This document shows positions 34,967-43,664 of a stretch of DNA of 64,000 bases, one piece after another. The position numbers were made by a program, and so were the translations under genes. Position 1 is the stretch's first letter; every line of letters starts with the position of its first letter. The stretch is from Eubacteriales bacterium (GTDB taxonomy: Bacteria > Bacillota > Clostridia > Oscillospirales > CAG-382): assembly GCA_028705495.1 (NCBI GenBank), contig JAQWDK010000003.1:62001-126000 (forward strand), given 5' to 3'. A model generated the notes under the pieces. It was not told where the DNA came from, did no database searches, and saw only the letters and a program-made list of their open reading frames with translations.

Positions 34967-35001
34967 AGCTCCCGAGTATAATCTTATTCGGGAGCTTTTT
35001 T
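34967..35001 (+). terminator. Intrinsic terminator
   Basis: AGCTCCCGA (34967-34975) / TCGGGAGCT (34988-34996) followed by TTTTT, seven bases after the lipoprotein stop. Confidence 0.88.
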
Positions 35002-35028
35002 ATATTAAAAATATTTTTCAAAAGTCTA

Positions 35029-35057
35029 TTGACAAACGCAAAGTCTTTGCATATAAT
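35029..35057 (+). promoter_or_regulatory. cysK promoter with palindromic operator in the spacer
   Basis: TTGACA (35029-35034), 17 bases, TATAAT (35052-35057). The spacer is filled by a perfect 13-base palindrome, GCAAAG-T-CTTTGC (35038-35050), and another palindrome, TCATATATGA, sits at 35071-35080. A repressor bound here would block polymerase directly. Confidence 0.75.
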
Positions 35058-35118
35058 TATAACATACTAATCATATATGAATTACGGAAATTAAAAAACC
35101 GAAAGGAAAGATATTGTC

Positions 35119-36051
35119 ATGTCAGAAATCAAAAAGAGCTTTTTAGAGCTTATAGGGAGAACTCCGCTACTGGAACTTTCCAACCTTGAAAAGAAGAACG
35201 ATCTAAAGGCGACGATTGTCGCTAAGCTTGAATACTTCAATCCCGCAGGAAGCGTCAAGGACCGTATTGCAAAAGCAATGGTCGAGGATGCAGAAGCGAA
35301 GGGACTCCTTAGGCCCGGTTCCGTTATCATAGAACCAACAAGCGGAAATACCGGAATCGGACTTGCTGCTGTCGGTGCAGCAAAGGGCTACCGTGTAATC
35401 CTTACAATGCCTGAGACGATGAGCGTTGAACGCCGCAACCTTTTGAAAGCTTACGGTGCGGAACTCGTGCTGACCGACGGTGCGCAGGGTATGAAGGGTG
35501 CAATCGCTAAGGCAAATGACCTTGCGAAAGAAACACCCAACAGCTTCGTTCCCTCCCAGTTCGAGAACCCAGCGAATCCGGCTGTTCACAAAGCTACCAC
35601 CGGCCCCGAGGTCTGGGAGCAGACGGGCGGCAAGGTTGATATCTTTGTATCCGGCATAGGCACAGGCGGTACGGTAACAGGTGTGGGCGAATACCTAAAA
35701 TCAAAAAATCCGTCCGTTAAAATTGTAGCTGTCGAGCCCTCTGCATCTCCGATACTTTCCGAAGGTAAAGCAGGTCCTCACAAAATCCAGGGTATCGGTG
35801 CTGGTTTTATTCCAGATGTGCTTAATACAAATATCTACGACGAAATAATCAAAGTCGAAAACGAAGATGCGTTCGCAACAGGACGCGAAATCGCAAGGAG
35901 CGAAGGTGTTCTTGTGGGTATATCCTCCGGTGCAGCAGCATATGCGGCGATACAGCTTGCAAAGCGTCCCGAAAACGAAGGCAAACTCATTGTTGTACTT
36001 CTCCCCGACACCGGCGAGAGATACCTCTCAACACCTATGTTTGATGAATAA
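35119..36051 (+). CDS. cysK: Cysteine synthase A (O-acetylserine sulfhydrylase)
   Basis: 310-residue PLP enzyme. N-terminal [12 protein letters not shown], the Schiff-base Lys in [14 protein letters not shown] (about 41-54), the substrate loop TSGNTGIGL (about 74-82) and [13 protein letters not shown]. It makes cysteine from O-acetylserine and sulfide. ATG 35119 is preceded by AAAGGAAAG. cysE is not adjacent. It is followed by metY under its own promoter, so the pair handles sulfide entry into both cysteine and homocysteine. Confidence 0.96.
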   Translation: MSEIKKSFLELIGRTPLLELSNLEKKNDLKATIVAKLEYFNPAGSVKDRIAKAMVEDAEAKGLLRPGSVIIEPTSGNTGIGLAAVGAAKGYRVILTMPETMSVERRNLLKAYGAELVLTDGAQGMKGAIAKANDLAKETPNSFVPSQFENPANPAVHKATTGPEVWEQTGGKVDIFVSGIGTGGTVTGVGEYLKSKNPSVKIVAVEPSASPILSEGKAGPHKIQGIGAGFIPDVLNTNIYDEIIKVENEDAFATGREIARSEGVLVGISSGAAAYAAIQLAKRPENEGKLIVVLLPDTGERYLSTPMFDE

Positions 36052-36061
36052 GATTTTTTGC

Positions 36062-36086
36062 GGGCGGTGGAGAAAAACCATCGCCC
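36062..36086 (+). other. Hairpin after cysK
   Basis: GGGCGGTGG / CCATCGCCC (one G-U) with loop AGAAAAA. The T-run lies before the stem on plus, not after it, so it is at best a weak terminator for cysK. Confidence 0.5.
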
Positions 36087-36098
36087 ACAAAAAGGATA

Positions 36099-36127
36099 TT
36101 GACAAAAGAACTTCGAATATGTATAAT
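36099..36127 (+). promoter_or_regulatory. metY promoter
   Basis: TTGACA (36099-36104), 17-base spacer, TATAAT (36122-36127). It predicts a leader of about 160 bases containing a short ORF. Confidence 0.85.
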
Positions 36128-36179
36128 CATACAATGTCGATATGATTTATAACAATTGCTTTAAGGAGGCGCATTCACC

Positions 36180-36248
36180 ATGTATTCAATTATATTTCTA
36201 ATGCTAAGGCATAATTTCCGTAATGGGCGAATGTGCCGCGCAAGATAA
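36180..36248 (+). CDS. 22-codon Met/Cys leader peptide upstream of metY
   Basis: Reads MYSIIFLMLRHNFRNGRMCR and ends AR-stop. It has an excellent ribosome site, AAGGAGG (36163-36169), ten bases upstream. It sits in the leader of a sulfur-assimilation gene and holds Met and Cys codons side by side (ATG TGC, 36231-36236). GGCGCATTC at its ribosome site (36168-36176) can pair with GAATGTGCC (36229-36237), which covers those codons, so ribosome position and local folding are linked. No classical terminator follows, so control might act on RNA stability or translation. The assignment as a regulatory leader peptide is inference. Confidence 0.55.
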   Translation: MYSIIFLMLRHNFRNGRMCRAR

Positions 36249-36294
36249 TCCCTGTTATAGAAAAAAATAAAATATTAAACGAGGTAACTTGCAA

Positions 36295-37572
36295 ATGAGC
36301 AATAAAAATTATAAATTCGAAACGCTTCAACTCCACGTCGGACAGGAAAACCCTGACTCCGCAACAGACTCAAGAGCTGTACCGATTTACGCCACAACTT
36401 CCTATGTTTTCGCCAATTCCGCGCAAGCGGCAGGCCGCTTTAGCCTTTCCGAAGGCGGTAATATCTATACAAGACTTATGAACCCGACTTCCGATGTTTT
36501 CGAACAGCGTATTGCAGCGCTTGAAGGTGGTGTCGCCGCACTTGCTGTTTCGTCCGGAGCTGCTGCTGTGACCTATGCGATACAAAATATCGCCAACTCC
36601 GGCGACCATATTGTGTCGGACAAACGCATTTACGGCGGTTCCTATAACCTGATGGCTCACACACTTTCGGATCTCGGAATAAAAACAACTTTTGTTGATG
36701 GCAGTGATGTAACAGAATTTGAAAAAGCTATAAGACCTAATACAAAAGCGATATTTTTCGAAACTTTAGGTAACCCCAATTCTACAATCGTTAATGTTGA
36801 AGCTGTCGCCGAAATTGCCCATAAGAACGGCATTCCCCTGATTGTCGACAACACCTTTGCGACACCCTATCTGTTCAGACCGATTGAACACGGCGCTGAT
36901 ATTGTAGTTCACTCAGCGACAAAATTTATCGGCGGACACGGAACTGTCATTGGCGGATTAATTGTCGATTCAGGCAAATTCGACTGGGCGGCAAGCGGAA
37001 AGTTCCCGGGGCTATCCGAACCTAACCCAAGTTACCACGGTGTAGTTTTCACAGAAGCCGTAGGAAAAGCCGCTTATGTGACGAAGATTCGTGTCACACT
37101 GCTGCGTGATACTGGCGCAACCGTCAGCCCGTTCCATTCCTTCCTTTTCCTCCAGGGGCTTGAAACGCTGTCGCTGCGTGTTGAAAGGCATGTGTATAAC
37201 GCCCTGAAGGTTGTCGAATACCTGTCAAAGCATCCGAAAGTCAAAGCTGTCAACCACCCTGCTCTTGAGAGCCATCCCGACCATGAACTTTACAAAAAGT
37301 ATTATCCGAATGGCGCAGGCTCGATTTTCACCTTTGAAATCGACGGTGATGCCGAAACGGCGAAAGCTTTTATCGACAAACTCGAAATTTTCTCACATCT
37401 CGCGAATGTCGCAGATGTAAAGTCCCTTGTAATCCATCCGGCAAGCACAACCCATTCACAGCTAAAAGAAGAAAAACTGCTCGAACAGGGTATAAAACCC
37501 AACACAATTAGACTTTCCATAGGCACCGAACATATTGACGATATTTTAGCAGATTTAGAACAAGCATTTTAA
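36295..37572 (+). CDS. metY: O-acetylhomoserine sulfhydrylase (homocysteine synthase)
   Basis: 425-residue PLP enzyme of the Cys/Met metabolism family, with the length of the MetY branch rather than of cystathionine synthases (about 380). N-terminal FETLQLHVGQENPDSATDSRAVPIY, the loop RLMNPTSDVFEQR, and the PLP Lys in HSATKFIGGHGTVIGG (about residue 209). It makes homocysteine from O-acetylhomoserine and sulfide. ATG 36295 lies nine bases after GAGGT; a TTG two codons upstream is less likely. The predicted MetA of this window uses acetyl-CoA, which fits. Confidence 0.95.
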   Translation: MSNKNYKFETLQLHVGQENPDSATDSRAVPIYATTSYVFANSAQAAGRFSLSEGGNIYTRLMNPTSDVFEQRIAALEGGVAALAVSSGAAAVTYAIQNIANSGDHIVSDKRIYGGSYNLMAHTLSDLGIKTTFVDGSDVTEFEKAIRPNTKAIFFETLGNPNSTIVNVEAVAEIAHKNGIPLIVDNTFATPYLFRPIEHGADIVVHSATKFIGGHGTVIGGLIVDSGKFDWAASGKFPGLSEPNPSYHGVVFTEAVGKAAYVTKIRVTLLRDTGATVSPFHSFLFLQGLETLSLRVERHVYNALKVVEYLSKHPKVKAVNHPALESHPDHELYKKYYPNGAGSIFTFEIDGDAETAKAFIDKLEIFSHLANVADVKSLVIHPASTTHSQLKEEKLLEQGIKPNTIRLSIGTEHIDDILADLEQAF

Positions 37573-37578
37573 CGAAGA

Positions 37579-37603
37579 AATCCTCCGGCTTTACCGGAGG
37601 ATT
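37579..37603. terminator. Intrinsic terminator between metY and the PAP2 gene
   Basis: AATCCTCCGG / CCGGAGGATT with loop CTTTA. T-content after the stem is modest on both strands. Confidence 0.75.
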
Positions 37604-37641
37604 GCTTGTTGTATTAAAGTCTGATTTGGTGTAAAATAGAT

Positions 37642-38562
37642 TCACGCTTCCTTCTTTTTGCGGATGGCTTCAAATATAGCTGGAATTAAAAGTCCTCCGA
37701 CAAGCCCGACGAAAAAATACCTGATTAGCCCTTCCGGGAATAATGGCGGTAAGATGGCCTCTAAAACAATCTTCAAAAGCTCTTTAACTGCGACAACTGT
37801 CGCTGTACCGGCAATCAGAATAATCATGCGGAATATAATACTGCCGCCTACGGTGTACTTTATATATTTGTAATCTACAAGGAAAATTATCGGCATTGAA
37901 ATGGAAAGCCCTATAATCTTGAACAAGTCAAGGAATCCCGATATAAACTCGGAGGGCAATGCGTTAAACTTTGTTTGACCAAGAATGTAATAGACAATAT
38001 ACGCAGCAAGTGTAAAGGTTATAACCGACAGCGAAATTATAATTGTAGGCTTTAAAGTTTCACCATATCGTTTGTAAAACCCGAAGCAAAGGAGCGACAA
38101 AACGGCGGATATTGCCAAGGAAACCCCAACATCGAGAGGTGTATGTACTCCGAGATACATCCTTGAGAAGGCTACTGCAAAGGGAATAAGCGAAAACACA
38201 ATCTTGAGGGCCTTATTCTTCACATAAAGCGCAAGGCACCAAAATAAAAACGCAGCATTCGCCGTGTGTCCGCTGGGGAATGAAAAGCCAGTTGCTGATG
38301 CTCTTGCGCTTTCCACAACCGTAAAGGATGAATCGATTACCCATGGTCTATCGGCGGCAAAAACCACTTTTAATAGTCCGTTTAATGTGATGCTTAATAC
38401 CCCGGTGAAAAGCATCATCCTGCCATAGTATTTATCGATGCACCAAAGTACACAAAGCATCGCTGCAATTATAACAGCTTCCTCTCCGAGCATTGTGATG
38501 TAGGTGAAAAGCCTATCCAAAAACGGTGTTCTGATTTTTTCGAGTAAATAAAGCAGCTCCAT
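37642..38562 (-). CDS. PAP2-family membrane phosphatase
   Basis: 306-residue membrane protein with about seven spans. All three phosphatase signatures are seen in the first half: KVVFAADRPW, PSGHTANA and SRMYLGVHTPLD. The family removes phosphate from lipid phosphates such as undecaprenyl diphosphate or phosphatidic acid; the substrate is not evident. The C-terminal 110 residues add extra membrane spans. ATG 38562 follows TTGGAG; an in-frame TTG at 38574 overlaps that site. Its start is only 37 bases from the divergent thiN start. Confidence 0.87.
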   Translation of the reverse strand: MELLYLLEKIRTPFLDRLFTYITMLGEEAVIIAAMLCVLWCIDKYYGRMMLFTGVLSITLNGLLKVVFAADRPWVIDSSFTVVESARASATGFSFPSGHTANAAFLFWCLALYVKNKALKIVFSLIPFAVAFSRMYLGVHTPLDVGVSLAISAVLSLLCFGFYKRYGETLKPTIIISLSVITFTLAAYIVYYILGQTKFNALPSEFISGFLDLFKIIGLSISMPIIFLVDYKYIKYTVGGSIIFRMIILIAGTATVVAVKELLKIVLEAILPPLFPEGLIRYFFVGLVGGLLIPAIFEAIRKKKEA

Positions 38563-38599
38563 AATTTTCTCCAATCCTTTTTAACATCCGGAGGTTTAA

Positions 38600-39229
38600 A
38601 TGAAAAACAGATGTGTTATTATAACAGCATATTGTAACAATAGTATAAGGAGTTTTTTTAATTTTCGCGCGGACGATTTTATAATCTGCGCTGATGCGGG
38701 TTATTCTCTTGCAAAATCGGAAGAAATTGTTCCCGATGTGATTATCGGCGACTTTGATTCTGCGGAAATGCCAAAAGATTCTGAGATTCCCGTTATAGTG
38801 CTTCCCGAAATGAAGGACGACACAGATACTGTGGCTTGTATTCGTCATGCGCTATCACTGGGCTGCAAAGAGATCACCATAATCGGCGGTGTCGGCGGTA
38901 GGCTTGACCACACATACGCTAATATCCAATCCCTTGCATTCGCCTATGATAAGGGAGCGAAGTGCCTATTGACCGACGGAGACAATGAAGTTACAATGCT
39001 TGGTGGTGGCGAAAAAGTGAGCCTTGAGAGGCGCGGCGGCTGGTCGCTGTCCGTCTTTTCGTTTTCAGACAAATGCAGCGGAGTCCGGGAAAGCGGTGTT
39101 AAATATCCGCTTAACGGCGAAACCCTGACAAGCGCCTTTCCGCTCGGAGTCAGCAACGAAATAACTGCTGATTTTGCAGAAATAAGCATTGATGAAGGAA
39201 AGCTGCTGATAATCTGTTCAAGAGTGTAA
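38600..39229 (+). CDS. thiN: Thiamine pyrophosphokinase
   Basis: 209 residues. The N-terminal catalytic domain has ICADAGYSLA, VPDVIIGDFDSAEM and DDTDTVACIRHAL, then GGVGGRLDHTYANIQSL, all diagnostic of thiamine pyrophosphokinase; the C-terminal domain is the small thiamine-binding beta sandwich. It makes thiamine diphosphate directly from thiamine and ATP, as expected for a thiamine salvager. No other thi genes are nearby. ATG 38600 has AGGAGG-like CGGAGG. Confidence 0.92.
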   Translation: MKNRCVIITAYCNNSIRSFFNFRADDFIICADAGYSLAKSEEIVPDVIIGDFDSAEMPKDSEIPVIVLPEMKDDTDTVACIRHALSLGCKEITIIGGVGGRLDHTYANIQSLAFAYDKGAKCLLTDGDNEVTMLGGGEKVSLERRGGWSLSVFSFSDKCSGVRESGVKYPLNGETLTSAFPLGVSNEITADFAEISIDEGKLLIICSRV

Positions 39230-39370
39230 CACTAATATATTTCATTATACCAATAATGTCAACCATATTTTTCAAATACGACAAACTATGCCCCTTTTCG
39301 GCTATTGTGCTTTCGGTATAAATATGTTAAAATAGACTTTGTACTAAAATTATCAATCGGAGACCAACAG

Positions 39371-39982
39371 ATGGGCTTGTTCGGAAACAATGGAATAGAT
39401 TTTATAATAGCCGGGCTGGGTAATCCCGGCTCTCAGTATGAGAACACCCGCCATAATGCGGGCTTTTTGTTCATAGATCGGGCTGCAGAAAAACTCGGAT
39501 TTCGGGTAAACAAACTCAAACATTATGCCCTGACCGCTAAAGAAAATGTTGGCGGTCTTAAGCTGCTTTTTATGAAGCCACAGACTTATATGAATGAGTC
39601 CGGGCTTTCGGTTTCGGATGCAATGAGGTTCTACAAGCTTACTCCTGACAATGTAATTATCGTCCACGACGATATTGCTCTTCCGCCCGGGGGTATGAGA
39701 ATACGCAAAAAAGGCTCGGACGGCGGACAAAAGGGTATGAGGTCGGTCATCAGCCACTTAGGCACTGATGAATTCGTGCGCATAAAAATCGGTGTCGGCT
39801 CACCGCAGCACACAAATTACGATGTTGTCGACTATGTTTTGGGACAGATATCGCCAGACGATAAAAAGTTAATTCTCCCCGTCCTCGACGACACCCTCGA
39901 TGCTATAAAGCTGATTATAAACGGTAAAATAGAAGAAGCTATGAACAAATACAATAAAAGAGGCATTGGCGCAGAAAGCTAA
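39371..39982 (+). CDS. pth: Peptidyl-tRNA hydrolase
   Basis: 203-residue enzyme that frees peptides from stalled peptidyl-tRNA. IAGLGNPGSQYENTRHNAGF near residue 14 carries the catalytic His, followed by KPQTYMNESG and VHDDIALPPG with the catalytic Asp and GGQKGMRSVISHLGT. The frame is open back to 39305, but ATG 39371, eight bases after GGAG, matches the family start. It precedes mfd, the usual pairing in Firmicutes. Confidence 0.95.
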   Translation: MGLFGNNGIDFIIAGLGNPGSQYENTRHNAGFLFIDRAAEKLGFRVNKLKHYALTAKENVGGLKLLFMKPQTYMNESGLSVSDAMRFYKLTPDNVIIVHDDIALPPGGMRIRKKGSDGGQKGMRSVISHLGTDEFVRIKIGVGSPQHTNYDVVDYVLGQISPDDKKLILPVLDDTLDAIKLIINGKIEEAMNKYNKRGIGAES

Positions 39983-40070
39983 AAAGACTTTTACACACCT
40001 TTTCATTCTTCACTACTTCACTCTTCACTGCCCTTAATAACCGGGAGGTTGCGCCCTAAGCGCTGTTTAT

Positions 40071-43000
40071 GTGAATTATATTTTAGATGCAATAAAAAGT
40101 TTAGCCGAGTTTCGCTCGGCTGTTTTGTCTTGCAAAAAAAAGATACCGGCACAGGTAACAGGTGTCTCTGACAACGCACAAGCGGCGTTTTGTGCAGCAC
40201 TTTCAGATGAAGTCGAAAAAAAACTGCTTATTGTTTGCGATTCGGAAAAGGATGCATACCGTATTTCCGAAGAGCTTGAATTTTACGGAAAGCGTTCCCT
40301 CGTTTTCCCCGCAAGGGATTTCATACTCGACAATGTCATCGGATATTCCCGTGAATGGGAGCATGAAAGGCTGCGCTCTCTCGGTACACTCCTTCGCGGG
40401 GATTTTGATGTAGTGCTTGCAGTTCCCGATGCTGTTATGCAGTACACAATGCCACGCGCGACTTTGCTTGCAAATACAGTTGAGCTTAAAGCGGGACAAA
40501 AGCTCTCGCCCGTCGAGCTTGCTAAAAAGCTAGTAGACATGGGTTATGTACGCTCCGAGCTGGTGGAAGGCAGAGGTCAGTTTTCGGTACGCGGTGGTAT
40601 CTTGGATTTGTTTTCACCACAAAACGAAAACCCTGTCAGACTTGACTTTTGGGGCGATGTGATCGATTCGATGGGCTATTTCTCAGCAGATAGCCAGCGC
40701 AGATTTGAAAAAATCGAATCGGCAATGGCGGTTCCTGCCGAAGAAGTGTTCCTCGACATCAAAGCGCGCGAGAAGGTAAAAAACGAGGTCAAAAAGCTTG
40801 TCTCCAAAGCCACGGATGAAAAGGTGAGGTCACTCCTAACGAGGGAGCTTGACGCACTGACGGGCGAGGAAAGGTTCCACGCCGCAGACAAGTATTTCAG
40901 CCTTATCTACCCCGAGAAGGAAACCGTTGTTGACTATGCAGGAGATGTGCGTACCGTAGTTATCGATTCAAAGCGTGTTGCTGACAGAGCCGCAGCTTGC
41001 GCTTGGAAGTTCGAAAAGGAAACTGAAGGCTACTGCGAAGTGGGCGCACTTGAGCGCAGAAACTGCGACTTGCAGATGAGCGACACAGAGCTGATTTCTT
41101 CTCTGTCCCGCAGCTCTGTATGTCTTGATCTTTTTATGTCAAGCGAAGGCGCATTTACTTTCAGCGAACGATTCGGGCTTGACATAAAGCGAACAAATCC
41201 GTTTTCTGCAGGTGTGGACACGGTTATTGATGAGCTGAAGAGCCATATCACAGCTAATCACCGCATTTTAATGCTTTGTGCTACAGAATATTCAGCCTTA
41301 AATACAATCGGATATTTAAAAGATAAAAACATCCCCGTCGTTTCAGATGGAGTTCCCAAACCGGGAGTAATCACAGTCACATCCTCCGGTACCAACTCTC
41401 CGGTCGGAGGATTCGAGGTAACGGAAGCAGGTTTTGTCCTGTTCACCGATGCCCAGAGCATCAGAGGAAAGCTGAAGACCGCTGCCACAAGGGAAGGTAT
41501 AAAGCGCAAGGACACCGAAAAAATCATCTCCTACGCCGACCTTGCCGAAGGCGATCTTGTGGTCCATGTCGACCATGGTATTGGAAGGTATGATGGGATA
41601 ACAAACCTTACCGTCGACGGCGTTTCAAAGGACTATATAAAGCTCCAGTACCGAGGGACGGATGTGCTTTACGTTCCATGTACCAGACTTGATATGATCA
41701 GCAAATATATCGGAGGTTCAAGGGATGCGCAGTCGCTCTCGAAGCTTGGCGGCAACGACTGGCAAAATGCTAAAGCACGGGTAAAAAAGGCGGCGAAGAA
41801 TATAGCGCGGGAGCTTATCGAACTGTACGCCGAAAGAAACAAAAAGCAGGGCTTCGCATTCACAAGAGATGATGACCTGCAAACGCAGTTCGAGTCCGCG
41901 TTCGAGTATGTCGAGACTGAAGGTCAGCTTAGCGCCACCGCCGACATCAAGCGCGATATGGAAAGTGTCGTGCCGATGGACAGACTCCTTTGCGGAGATG
42001 TTGGATTCGGTAAGACCGAGGTCGCCCTCAGAGCGGTTTTCAAATGTGTGCAGGACAGCAAACAATGTGCGCTGCTTGTCCCAACGACCATACTCGCATG
42101 GCAGCATTACCAGACGATGCTGTCGCGTTTCCGCGCTTTTCCGGTGAGAGTAGATATGCTCTCACGTTTTAAAACAAAGCAAGCGCAAGAAGAAACCCTC
42201 AGAAAGCTAAGGAGAGGCGAAATCGATGTTATCGTAGGCACTCACAGACTGCTTCAAAAAGATGTTGTTTTTAAAGATTTAGGACTTCTTGTTGTAGACG
42301 AAGAACAGCGATTCGGTGTAACACATAAGGAAAAGCTCAAACAGCTTGCAAAAAATGTCGACTCCCTGACCTTGACGGCAACACCCATTCCGCGTACGCT
42401 CAATATGGCTCTGTCGGGTATTCGTGATATGTCGCTGCTTGAAGAAGCGCCACAGGATAGGCGACCTGTTCAAACTTTCGTACTCGAACACGACGATGTT
42501 ATTATAAACGAAGCAATAAAATCCGAACTGCGCCGCGGTGGACAGGTTTTTTACCTCCACAACGACACCGAAAGCATTTACGGCAAAGCATTGACGCTGC
42601 AAAACGCGTTCCCCGATGCTACTGTCGGTGTCGCTCATGGCAAAATGCCAAAGGATGAGCTATCGGAGGTTTGGGAGAGCCTTGTAAAAGGCGAGACGGA
42701 TATACTTGTATGCACGACGATAATTGAAACCGGAGTTGACGTTCCCAATGCAAATACTCTCATCATCGAAAACGCCAACAACTTCGGACTCTCACAACTC
42801 CACCAGATAAGGGGCAGAGTCGGAAGGTCATACAGAAAATCTTACGCTTATTTGACATTCAGACCAAATAAAATCCTGACTGAAATCGCCGAAAAAAGGC
42901 TTGAAGCAATAAAAGAATACACCGAATTTGGCTCGGGCTTCAAAATCGCACAGCGCGACCTTGAACTGCGTGGTGCGGGCAACCTTCTTGGCGCGGAACA

Positions 43001-43541
43001 GCACGGAAATATGGAATCGGTCGGTTACGACCTTTATATAAAACTGCTTGAAGAAGCGGTCCTTGAAGAAAAAGGCGAGAAGAAGGCAGAAAGGCCCGAT
43101 ACAGTTATCGATGTGAGTGTGGACGGATTTATACCGGAAAGGTATGTCCATTCCTCGCGAATGAGAATCGATATTTACAAAAAAATTGCTGCAGCAGAAA
43201 ATTCCGCCGATGCGGAAGACTTGAAGAACGAGCTTGCAGACAGATTCGGCAAACTCCCACAGAGCGTTTCGAACCTTATAGACATCTCCCTCATAAGGCG
43301 CAAAGCGTCCGAGCTTGGATTTACATCGATCGAGCAAAGGGGCGGCAGGTTCAACCTTTATTCCGATACGATAAATCCGGAGGATGTTATGATTATGATT
43401 CGCGAAAAGGAAATGCGCGGTAGGTTGACATTTTCGCCGGGAAACAAGAAATATCTTTCGTGCAGGGTGATGCCAAACGAACAGCCTCTTGATGGCCTAA
43501 AGCTCATCCTTGAGCTTTACACAAAAATATCACAAAAATAA
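40071..43541 (+). CDS. mfd: Transcription-repair coupling factor Mfd
   Basis: 1156 residues, typical length. N-terminal UvrB-homology modules (1-330), the RNA-polymerase-interacting CarD-like domain (about 484-560; EGDLVVHVDHGIGRYDGI), then SF2 translocase motifs: GDVGFGKTEVA (Walker A, about 643), VVDEEQRFGV (DEEQ box), TATPIPRTL, TTIIETGVDVPNANT and QLHQIRGRVGRS, and a C-terminal TRCF domain. It displaces RNA polymerase stalled at lesions and recruits UvrA. The only usable start is GTG 40071; a GGGAGG lies 20 bases or more upstream, too far for standard pairing. Confidence 0.96.
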   Translation: MNYILDAIKSLAEFRSAVLSCKKKIPAQVTGVSDNAQAAFCAALSDEVEKKLLIVCDSEKDAYRISEELEFYGKRSLVFPARDFILDNVIGYSREWEHERLRSLGTLLRGDFDVVLAVPDAVMQYTMPRATLLANTVELKAGQKLSPVELAKKLVDMGYVRSELVEGRGQFSVRGGILDLFSPQNENPVRLDFWGDVIDSMGYFSADSQRRFEKIESAMAVPAEEVFLDIKAREKVKNEVKKLVSKATDEKVRSLLTRELDALTGEERFHAADKYFSLIYPEKETVVDYAGDVRTVVIDSKRVADRAAACAWKFEKETEGYCEVGALERRNCDLQMSDTELISSLSRSSVCLDLFMSSEGAFTFSERFGLDIKRTNPFSAGVDTVIDELKSHITANHRILMLCATEYSALNTIGYLKDKNIPVVSDGVPKPGVITVTSSGTNSPVGGFEVTEAGFVLFTDAQSIRGKLKTAATREGIKRKDTEKIISYADLAEGDLVVHVDHGIGRYDGITNLTVDGVSKDYIKLQYRGTDVLYVPCTRLDMISKYIGGSRDAQSLSKLGGNDWQNAKARVKKAAKNIARELIELYAERNKKQGFAFTRDDDLQTQFESAFEYVETEGQLSATADIKRDMESVVPMDRLLCGDVGFGKTEVALRAVFKCVQDSKQCALLVPTTILAWQHYQTMLSRFRAFPVRVDMLSRFKTKQAQEETLRKLRRGEIDVIVGTHRLLQKDVVFKDLGLLVVDEEQRFGVTHKEKLKQLAKNVDSLTLTATPIPRTLNMALSGIRDMSLLEEAPQDRRPVQTFVLEHDDVIINEAIKSELRRGGQVFYLHNDTESIYGKALTLQNAFPDATVGVAHGKMPKDELSEVWESLVKGETDILVCTTIIETGVDVPNANTLIIENANNFGLSQLHQIRGRVGRSYRKSYAYLTFRPNKILTEIAEKRLEAIKEYTEFGSGFKIAQRDLELRGAGNLLGAEQHGNMESVGYDLYIKLLEEAVLEEKGEKKAERPDTVIDVSVDGFIPERYVHSSRMRIDIYKKIAAAENSADAEDLKNELADRFGKLPQSVSNLIDISLIRRKASELGFTSIEQRGGRFNLYSDTINPEDVMIMIREKEMRGRLTFSPGNKKYLSCRVMPNEQPLDGLKLILELYTKISQK

Positions 43542-43543
43542 TA

Positions 43544-43572
43544 TTTACTTATGACCTTTTATAAGTTATAAT
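43544..43572 (+). promoter_or_regulatory. Promoter of the PrsA-like foldase gene
   Basis: TTTACT (43544-43549), 17-base spacer, TATAAT (43567-43572). The leader contains a TTGCAC ... GTGCAA complementarity. Confidence 0.6.
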
Positions 43573-43664
43573 AGGTTGCACATATGCATTCAACTTGATT
43601 AAACAAATTTGGTGCAATGAGCTTCCGCACTAATTTTTTTGTAATAAAGAAAGGTTTTGTTTTA

